Assembly (NCBI GenBank): GCA_023362775.1
Contig: JALMGJ010000004.1
Location: 55,159,298 to 55,223,297 of the forward strand
Origin: Charina bottae
Lineage: Eukaryota > Chordata > Lepidosauria > Squamata > Charinaidae
Direction of reading: 5' to 3'
DNA length: 64,000 nt
Position 1 is the first letter of the stretch; each line of letters opens with the position of its first letter. The position numbers and the translations under genes were made by a program. The notes beneath the pieces were generated by a model. That model did no database searches. It was not told the DNA's origin and worked only from the letters and a program-made list of their open reading frames with translations. Below are positions 21,851-64,000 of this stretch, in pieces.

Positions 21851-24532
21851 TTGACTAAGAAAGTAGTATTCCATAAGTAACTTAACTTCCATAGGTCTGC
21901 TCACCAGAGACAGATCTCCCTGGCTTTCTGCTAAGGGCCTCTCCTTTGATCCTTTCTCTTGTGACACAGAGCAAGGCTGCTTCTGCCTCCCTAGGCGGCT
22001 GCTAGAGAAGGAGCAGCAGCCCAACCTTCTGTCTATCCTAAAGCATTTAGTTTTCTCTTCCTCCTCTTACCTTCTGGGTATGTTTGGTGACTTGTAATGG
22101 AAATCCCTAAATAATGGTTGGCAACTGCATCAAACTCCAACTTGTAGATCTCTATAGTAACAAACGTACTTTTTACAAAATTCTTGTAACTTCCAGGAGA
22201 CACACAAATGAAGAAATGCAACTGTTCTGTAACAGACACCTAGAAGAAATGAGAGCATGCTTCATAGATGCAGTATCTTTCAAAATTTATTTGCTTTATA
22301 AATTCAGTTTCTTTTGAAGACTACAAAACCTCTCTTTTGACAAGAATACAAGCAACAGTATCCTTCCAGGCTCACATGTGGTAATGTTTGGAAACATGAT
22401 TACACATATACAGTATTTAAAAACATAGATAGCTCTCAATAAAACGATCAAAAGTATCCCATACTTTTTGCCTAGTTACCAGCATTTTAGTTGCAATGCC
22501 AATGCAAGCATCTGACAGATGCAATTTTAATGTTCTGTCTGAAAGATACAGTACAGTTAAATCTGTTACTATACTTTATATTTGCATGCTATGCTTAGGA
22601 AATCAATATAAAGAATGATTGTACAGAACCATAGAAAAATATTTTCTGATATATATTTTAAAATTTCTTAAGTAGTTACCAGCCCCATCTTCATTAAAAT
22701 GGTAAAATAATTATATCCCTTATGAGTGCACTTCCCCCCAGTTTAGGTCAGAAGTATCAAGATACATATACATCAGCATCAAGATTAAAAGCTATTCATT
22801 ACTGCCAATCAAGAATTTATATGTTGCAAAGCCTTCCTTTCATTACCATAAAAACAGTGCTTTAGTTGATCTACATTTACAAGAAACCTAAATAAAATCT
22901 CCCAGCATTTATCTCTTTATGTCCTGACTCTGCCCTTGTTTACCTTTGCTAGAAAATCTCAATTTTCTTCTGCCTGCTGGAAATGATTACTTCAGTAACA
23001 ACAGCTAAGCCATCATTTAGTACTGTGTGGGAGAAGGCAATAGTAAACCACTCCTGTATTTTACCAAGAAAAACACATGGATAAAGTGATTGTTGATAAA
23101 AAATGCTAGATGATGGGCCCATCAGGTTGGATGGCACTCAACATGCTACTGAGCAAAAGCTGAGGACCTTTTGGAGTACTAATGGTATTTATGATGCAAC
23201 TAGATTAAAGCCTTCTGGAAATCTAGTTGCTGATATTGCCATGTAGGAAAAGAAAATCCGAAGCTGCAAAGACAAAATTACAGTGGGAACATTGAACTTA
23301 AAAAGCATGAACATGGGAAAGTTCAAACACAGTAAAAAATGAAAAGAATAAACTACACATTGACATCTTGGGCATCAGCAAATTGAAATGGACTGGACAT
23401 TGGGCGTTTTCAGTCAGAAGATCATACTGTTTACTATTCAGGACATGAAATACTAAGAAGAAAGTGTTGCTTTCATAGTCAGGAAAGATATAGCAAAGAC
23501 AGTACTCAATGACTGAATATCAATTAGATTCTGCAGACAATATAATACGATGGTTATTTAAGTTCCACTTATGCAGAAGAGGAGGAAGTTGATGAGTTCT
23601 ACAGTCAAGTTCAATCCGAAATTGACTGAATGTCCAAACAAGATTTGTTGCGTGTGGTTGGCGACTGGAATGCCTAAGCTGGAAATAGTAAGGAAGAAAA
23701 TGTAGTTGGACTGTATGGCCTCGGGAACAGAAATGAAGCAGAACAACTTACCAATTACTGCCAATCCAATGATTTCTTCATTGCTAACACATTCTTCAAA
23801 CAACCAAACAAGGGCTATATACATAGACATCACCAGATGAACACACAGAAAATAAATTTGAGTATATTATTGGTACAAGGAAGTGGAAGAGCTCAGTTAT
23901 TAAATGCAAAAATGTGGGCAGGGACTGATTGTGGAACAGATCACAAACTGCTCATATGCAAATTTCAAATCAAGCTAAAGTGGAAGAACAAAGCTAACCA
24001 GTTTCCCTGATATGATCTTGAGCATATACCCATTGTTTTCAAGGGACAACATCAGGAATTGCTCTGAAGTCCTACACCTGATAGAAAACCAGAGCACTGT
24101 GGAATGAAATAAAAGAAGCTGTTGTTTCAAAGAATGTGAAAAGAGACTACCAAAGACCAAGAAACAGAAGAAACTAAACTGGACTGATGTCAGTACAGAT
24201 GGTGGGTATTCCCAAGAACAGAAGAGAGAACAAAGCCAAGAAAGACAAAAATCTTAGGAGGAATTTAACAAAGAATTTCATAGAGCTGTTAAAAGAGAGG
24301 AGCAGCAGTATTTCAATGATATCTTGTAAAGACATACAAGATGGAAACAGAGAAAACTAAGAAAAATCTTCCAAAAAATCTCCAAGCTCAGGACATTCTG
24401 TCCACAAATTGCTATGCTAAAGGATACCCATGGACAGACAGTAATTGATTCAACGAAGATCAAACAGAGGTGGAAAGAGTATAATGAAAATTCTGTACAG
24501 TAGGGATGTCAACATCTAAAATACCTAGAACA

Positions 24533-24657
24533 GTTTAGTGTGTCGCGAAGCGGTGGCGTGGGGGTGTGTGGTGGCGGCAGCGGCGTGCTATCAGCGCTTC
24601 CGTGTTTTAGCGAGGCCGCCGCACGCCCCCCCCACGCCGCCATGTGCGCCGTCGCCA
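24533..24657. mobile_element. hAT MITE fragment inside the Bov-B LINE
   Basis: A GC-rich block beginning tttagtgtgtcgcgaagcgg, with cagcgcttccgtgttttagc, matches the bodies of the hAT MITEs elsewhere in the window. Both terminal repeats are lost. The Bov-B reading resumes after it. Confidence 0.65.
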
Positions 24658-24838
24658 CTCCAGTCATTATCAAGTTGGAAGGTCACAGGAATGGATGGAA
24701 TATCTATAGAAATATGGCAAACTGTAGAAGAATCAATAATGTCAGTAAATCTGGAGAACACCACAGTGGCCAATAGATCAGTCTACATACCAATACTAAA
24801 GAAAGGAGATTTAGTGTGTGCAAACTATTGCACAATAT

Positions 24839-25754
24839 CCTTGATTTCACATGCTGGTAAAATAATGTTTAGAATCATCCAATGCAGATTAGACTTGTAC
24901 ATGGAAATGAAAAAGTCAGATGTTCAAGCTGATTTTAGAAAAGGCCATGGAACAAGAGAGATTATTGCATGCATGCTGGATAGTTGAGAAAGCCAAAAAG
25001 AAGTCAATCTGTGCTTCATTGGCTATAGATAGGTCTTTGACAGTGCTGTCATGTCAAGCTATGAAATGTCCTTAGGACAATAGGAATCCCAGGGGATTCC
25101 CATTGGATTGACTATGAATAATAAACAAACCAGCAGTCAAGAAATACTTCACAGACTAGCAATTGGTAAGGTAGCAATTCAAGGCCTTGGAAAATATATT
25201 CAGATGCTGTGAGGTATCTATACTCACAAAGATTAGAATTGTACAAGCAATGGTTTTTCCTGTGATGCTCTATGGATGAGAAAGTTAGATTTATTAGGAT
25301 AGAAGAAATATTGATGCTTTTGAAATTTGGTGCTCAAAAGATTCTTGAGAATAACATGGATAGCCAGGAAAACAAACAAAATGGATCATAGAACAAATAA
25401 ATTCAGAGTTCTCACTCAAGGCACAAATGACCAGGCTCAAACTATAATATTTTGGACATATTATGTGAAGACCCAGTTCCTTTGAGAGGAACTGGGTCTT
25501 CACCCAGTTCGTCTCAAAGAATGTCACCAGACATTTCATAGCTTGACATGACAGCACTGTCAAAGACCTTTCTATAGCCAATGAAGCACAGATTGACTTC
25601 TGTTTGGCTTTCTCAACTATCCAGCATGCATGCAATAATCTCTCTTGTTCCATGGCCTTTTCTAAAATCAGCTTGAACATCTGACTTTTTCATTTCCATG
25701 TACAAGTCTAATCTGCATTGGATGATTCTAATCATCCAGCATGTGAAATCAAGG
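24839..25754. repeat. Inverted duplication within the Bov-B LINE
   Basis: About 230 bp at 24839-25070 reappear in reverse complement at 25530-25754 with few differences (a small gap near 25730 and scattered substitutions). The spacer holds a perfect 16-bp hairpin: gtgaagacccagttcc (25465-25480), 7-nt loop, ggaactgggtcttcac (25488-25503). Confidence 0.88.
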
Positions 25755-25959
25755 AACATTTCCCAATGTTGGGAAAAGTGGAAGAAAATAGGATACCAGT
25801 AGCAAGGTGGATGGACTCAGTTGCAGCAGCAATGAATGTACCACCGAGGCCTAAAAGGCCAGGCTGAGGACCAATCATCCTAGAGAGAAAATCTATCTAT
25901 GTGGTTGCTAAGACTTGACACTAACTTGATGGCACTTAATCAACCAATTTTAAAAATCA

Positions 25960-28900
25960 TGTCTAGATACCTGTATCTATACTATACTATATTAGTATAG
26001 TATTTGTGCCGAATCATTAACACTTGGTGATTCTTTATCATGGATTGCTTGTTTGGACAATTGGTTCGTATTAGTGGATATAACAATATAGCTGATGAAA
26101 TTCTCACTGCATGTATATTAAATGACCATAAATTCTAAACATCATGTTTGTAGTGAGTGATAAGGAAATTTGAGTATTTTTCATATGAAGTCCCTAAAGA
26201 ATCTGAAAATTTTAAAAGTAGTGATCAATGAATCTTGTGGTTTATAGATACTAATCTCTCTCCCTCTTTCTTGTTATAACTACACAGGGAGTTTGGATTA
26301 TCTAAAGGCAAGAATTAAAAGGAGAAAGACTATTTTCCTACTTAGCGGTTAAAGAATATTATTTTAGAAAACATGAATCAGGACAGTCCTAAACACTGAA
26401 CATGTTATTTAGGATTAACTAGTTTGGAAATCACCTCCAGTTTGTAAATAAATTTTGGTTGATACTAATATTCCGAGCCAGAGAAGGAAAGCTGCTGCAA
26501 ATACACAGCACTTCATTTGGCTGTTCCTCTCAGACACTGAAATAGTTTTCTTTTTAACTTCAAATTTATAATTTATATATTTTCTGATATGCTGATTTAA
26601 AATGTACAGAATGCTTAAAGAAATCTATTTCTGAAGAATGATGAATAATGGAACAGATTTTTTTTACCAATTTTAATACTTTAAAAAGGAACACTGATAT
26701 TTTTCTCAAGTAACTTGGAGCAATATGACTGAGCTACGGTAAATGTATCAATGTTTAAGTGAACTGTTCTTTCTTAAATGTAAATATGATCTGCCTAAAG
26801 GATAGCTATATATAAAGCAAAAACAGGAATGTATGATTTCTGCCCAGGAAAAGTAATTCATTTAATTTTTCCTAGGGGCAGATGGAAATTTTATTGTAAG
26901 ATGAAATCTAAAATTTCCAGTGCAATCCAATTGGAAAAACAACTGCATGTTTATTTAGAGGTAAATTCCAATGTGCTCACCAGCATGTATTCGCTAGCCA
27001 TTGCATTTAAGATCACAAAGTGGCCTAGGACTATAAACTGATTATATATGGAATATGACTATATATGCTTGAATCCAACTACCCAAAATTATTTTGTAAA
27101 GAAAACATTTTGTGTGTGGACACATACATTTATATATATAAATGTATAAATATAAATATACATTTATAAATATGTATATAGACATATGTATTTCTTGCAG
27201 AATGTTACATGAAATAAGAATCTTCTGTCTACAGAACCAGATATTGTTAATTATAAATCTAACTGCATGAGTCCAACATGAATAGCATCTTTAAAACATC
27301 TTATAAAATCCCATTTGGAAGTGAGTTATTAAAAATTGTTCATGCACACTGAGACAGGAATATTTTTCATGCAAGACAATGAAATATGTTAGCAAAGTGA
27401 AATAAAAAAAATGAGGGCAGCAGGCTACTGCAAATAATTCATTCATTTTCCCAAGGTTTAAGATATACAATATGCCTTATACGATATATCTCTGCTTTTT
27501 GCTTATTAACAAAGAAGCAAAGATTTGTATCTTCTTCCAAAACGGATTAAGCATTTCTGGAGCTTTACCAACAGCTATAAGCATTTCAGCATTCTTGTTA
27601 GATTTAACCCATGTTCAACAACTAGTGCGTATGTTTATAGAAATCAAAATAAGGTATCCATTTGAAAAAGCTCAACATTATATCTTCTTTACAACTCCAA
27701 AAGCACCCCAGAACTTCTGTTTATGTAGTTGTGAAGTGCACCATAGATGCTTTATGGAAATCATGGCTCTGATAAAGTAATTGTGATAAATATTTTAGCT
27801 AGGGTTGAAAACTATTGAAGTTCAAAGTGTTAAAAATAGGTTTCTGTTAGAAAATTGCAACAGATAAAATCATATATTTCAATCCATCCAAACTTAGGAA
27901 ACAGCCCCTGCCCATGTATTTCATGTGGAACAATCCAAATCATATGAGTAAGTGCCCATGTTACTACAGCACTATGAAGTGGCCAGATAAATGTCATGAA
28001 CAGCTGTACTTTAACTTTATAAAATTCATGTCATAGTTAGGATATCTATCACCAGTTTAGGATCCGTCATTGCAATGAAGTCTTGAGGCAACATGTAGCA
28101 AAATTATTAACAAATATTTTCAAGCATGACAGAAGAAAATAGCATTTTAAAACATCAACATATAACCAACAGTAAGAAATAAAGGCCCCTTGGTGGCTAA
28201 TTAGCAGCATCTATACAAGCAAAGACTTATTTGTGAACTAGTGTGTGAAAAGGATTTTAAAAGAATTACAGTATAAATAAAACTGTGGTAACCTGAAACA
28301 ATTGCATGAGTTTGTAAGGCAGAAACATGAGGTGAAACCCTGGAAAGTACTACAAATTAATATGAACTAAAAGGAAGACAAGGAAACCACAGGACCCGGT
28401 GATTAAAGAGATCACGAGCATTTGATAGGAAAAAAAGATATATTTCATTGCCTACTTTGCTTATGTCTACCACACTGATCTGAGACTTAATTGGCAAAAT
28501 GCAAGACAATGGAGAAATATTACTACTGTATAAAGAGTAATTTCTTTGGCAGAATTCTGATGATCCACCCAAAATTCTTCATTTCTTCAGCATACTCTAT
28601 TTTGCAGTACATAAAAGTTTGATATTTCACAGAAGTATCCCAAGACAATTTGAAGAGGTGAAAGTTTTCTCCATTTTCCATGGAATTGATAAAAACAAGC
28701 TCAGAAGTAGTTTCCATTATGTTTAGTATGTGTGTTTAGGATTGCAACCTTAGCATCTTATTATACACCATTTTTCACCAAGGTTGTAATCTACAGACAT
28801 GCCAAACTTTGAAGGCAGAACCACTAGAAACAGGTTGAAGACACTGGGGCACATTCCATTCAATCTGTATTCAACGCTGCTTTTGTCTATAGACAGAAAG

Positions 28901-29881
28901 TGGCCCAAGTACAACAGACCTGCTGTTAGTAATTTTTTAGCCACAAAAATTTATCTAACATCATTATTATTGGACAATGCACTATTTCAGCTTAAACATT
29001 ACATTCCTGCCCTCCCCATTTTCTGATCAGCACTGTGCGATAAATACTCTTGCTGTTAAAGCAACAAAGAAAGACCAGTTACAATTAACATCAGTTGAAC
29101 CAAAGTTAAACTATTTTGCCATGGTTTCTGAGGCCCATAAAAAAGACACTCATAATGAAGATATGAACACCCTTTTTGCTTCCATACATAGCAAACCACA
29201 TATGTGATTAAAAGATGCCATTTATACCATTAAATGCTTTAACAGTTCTATTCCCAAGATTTCTAACAATGTGTCCATGGGAAGACCCAGGCAAGGAAAT
29301 ACACATTCACAGAATTACATTCAATAGCTGTTTAACAGTCAAGCTGTTTTAGAGATGTCCAACCATACTGATTAACATTTTAATCAGATTCAATTGTCAA
29401 ATCAACTAGTCTAAAGAGAAGGAAACAGTACAGAAGTGTACTGTTAGGAAAAGTATACAAAACATATAAAACGCTGGATGGCACAAATTACACAGTGCTA
29501 ATATAAACATATTTTAAGGTAAGTGCTTAACATAAACTGTCCATCCTTACATGTATCAAATAATTATTTTAAAGGGAGAAAAACATTCCCTATAAAAATA
29601 ATGCTATATGGTGCAGAGTGCTTTCTTCAGTGTATCTATTGTAACAAGAGGTGTTCATAATTATTTCCATTAATAGTTCTTTGTCCACTGATTCCACTTT
29701 TTCCTCCACCTAAAGGAGAATGTTTTGTCTTTAAGAGTTTTCAAAAGATGAAAGCAGGAGCAGCAGTGTAACAGTACCAGCTGGAAGAGTGTGCTTTCAG
29801 GTAATTGGGGCATGTGCTACCTGTTGCCATAATTTGTGCTATCAACTCATTGTGGTACCAATTATTTTAGATGAGGTCATT
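25960..29881 (-). other. RPS6KA3: Probable long 3' UTR of RPS6KA3
   Basis: About 3.9 kb directly after the stop contain no recognisable transposable element, unlike every other stretch of this size here. The human RPS6KA3 3' UTR is several kb long, so this is probably mostly 3' UTR. Possible AATAAA signals on the minus strand exist (for example 26890-26895), but none can be singled out. The left limit is set only by the end of the Bov-B LINE. Confidence 0.55.
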
Positions 29882-63154
<33,273 letters not shown>

Positions 63155-63252
63155 TTACAGTGCATGGGAGCGTCTATGAAGTACCCCTTTCTAAATTGTT
63201 ACAGTAATGCCAGTCTTTTTCCAGCATCAAAAGCCGCTCTTAGCAGTCTTTA

Positions 63253-63704
63253 CAGGTAGTCCTCGACTTACGACCATTTGTTTAACAATGGTCCGAAGTT
63301 ACGACGGTCTTGGAATGGGTGCTTAATGGCCTGTAAAGCACTTCCAAGCATTGCAAAATGTTGCACCACCACCCCGTGGTCACATGATTGCATTTCGGGC
63401 GCTTGGCAACTGGCTTGCATTTATGACTAGTTGCAGCATCTCGCAGTCACGTGATTGCATTTTGCGACTTTTTTGCCATTTTCCAGCAAAAAATGCCCAT
63501 TGGGGAAGCTGGATTCGCTTAACGGCCACAGTGATTTGCTTAACAACCCGAGGTTTGCTTAACAGCCACAGTGATTTGCTTAACCACCATAAAAATGGTC
63601 GTAAAATTGGATCTGGTCATGTGGCGACTCGACTTATGACCGCAACGACTTATGATGGACTTATGATCCGGTCCCAACTGTGGTCGTAAGTCGAGGACTA
63701 CCTG
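63253..63704. mobile_element. TA-flanked MITE (CAGGTAGTCC family), best-preserved copy
   Basis: Begins CAGGTAGTCCTCGACTTACG and ends CGTAAGTCGAGGACTACCTG, near-perfect inverted repeats, with TA on both sides (63251-63252, 63705-63706). The interior has several taacagccacagtgatttgc units. 452 bp, no transposase. Lies upstream of exon 4 in RPS6KA3 intron 3-4. Confidence 0.8.
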
Positions 63705-64000
63705 TACGTGCATATGCATGCATACCTACTTCACTTCAGTGGGAAAAATGCTAAGTGATGCGGTTGTGCATACAGTATACTCCACTTGCAAAGACAGCTG
63801 GGAGTAGATTCCAAAGCAGCTGCATCAACCTGCACAAAGCAGCCCTTTTAACAATTTGGTAAGACATGTTTTGTATACTTTGTACACTATCCTGTGGGTT
63901 GTGAAACAACCCTTTCAAAGGATTTTTAAGGCCCTAATAAATACATTTCACACATGGAAATTTATTAGTATCAATTTCAACTCTGCAGCACGTAGGGGAG

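Larger units (their letters stand above)
23020..25945 (+). mobile_element. Bov-B (RTE) LINE, decayed and rearranged
   Basis: Broken frames on the plus strand resemble Bov-B: DILGISKLKWTGH-like (23358-23400), GDWNA at about 23660, GTDCGTDHKLLICKFQIKLK around 23920-23975 (endonuclease C-terminus), then RT-like ADFRKGHGTREII at about 24930. The 3' end is tgatggcacttaatcaacc near 25927-25945. Many frameshifts and stops. It is interrupted by a hAT fragment (24533-24657) and carries a large internal inverted duplication (24839-25754). Confidence 0.8.

Overview
The window is vertebrate nuclear DNA, almost certainly from a squamate reptile (lizard or snake). Evidence: intron-split orthologues of EIF1AX and RPS6KA3, and a repeat load of Sauria-type SINEs, a Bov-B (RTE) LINE, L2-clade LINEs, hAT MITEs and Penelope-like elements (PLEs). 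I cannot say which squamate. Nothing is prokaryotic: no operons, CRISPR or phage.

Both host genes lie on the minus strand, in the order and orientation known from human Xp22.12 (EIF1AX downstream of RPS6KA3). EIF1AX is complete in coding sequence: seven exons from the ATG at 18506-18508 to the stop at 487-489, giving 144 codons, with its 3' UTR running off the left edge. A GC-rich promoter surrounds exon 1 (about 18.24-18.84 kb). Intergenic DNA and the probable long RPS6KA3 3' UTR fill 18.9-29.9 kb. RPS6KA3 (RSK2) occupies 29.88 kb to the right edge: 19 coding exons, all with AG/GT borders, encode 659 residues. With 81 upstream residues missing beyond the edge, this would equal the human length of 740, so human residue numbers apply (K100, S227, S369, S386, K451, T577).

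Between the exons is a layered repeat landscape. (1) EIF1AX intron 2 holds a hAT MITE (12681-15342, 8-bp TSD) containing a second hAT MITE (13103-15052, 8-bp TSD) that has swollen through a 178-bp minisatellite. (2) RPS6KA3 introns hold two head-to-head inverted PLE dimers (50.56-50.95 kb and 52.27-53.17 kb), each flanked by a perfect target-site duplication and each carrying hammerhead-ribozyme cores in both arms. A single PLE copy lies at 34.7 kb and a decayed third hammerhead family at 40.46 kb. (3) A 1.78-kb L1-derived element without ORF2 (47.44-49.22 kb) sits inside a Sauria SINE with a 17-bp TSD. (4) A nearly whole Tc1-like transposon with about 200-bp inverted repeats is at 36.10-37.71 kb. 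(5) Unexplained fold-back structures occur at 24.84-25.75 kb and 41.57-41.86 kb, and in a palindromic MITE family at 8.69 and 57.95 kb.

The two host genes act separately: EIF1AX in start-codon scanning, RPS6KA3 in ERK/PDK1 signalling. The most unusual content is the intronic hammerhead-bearing inverted PLE dimers and the nested hAT/minisatellite island.
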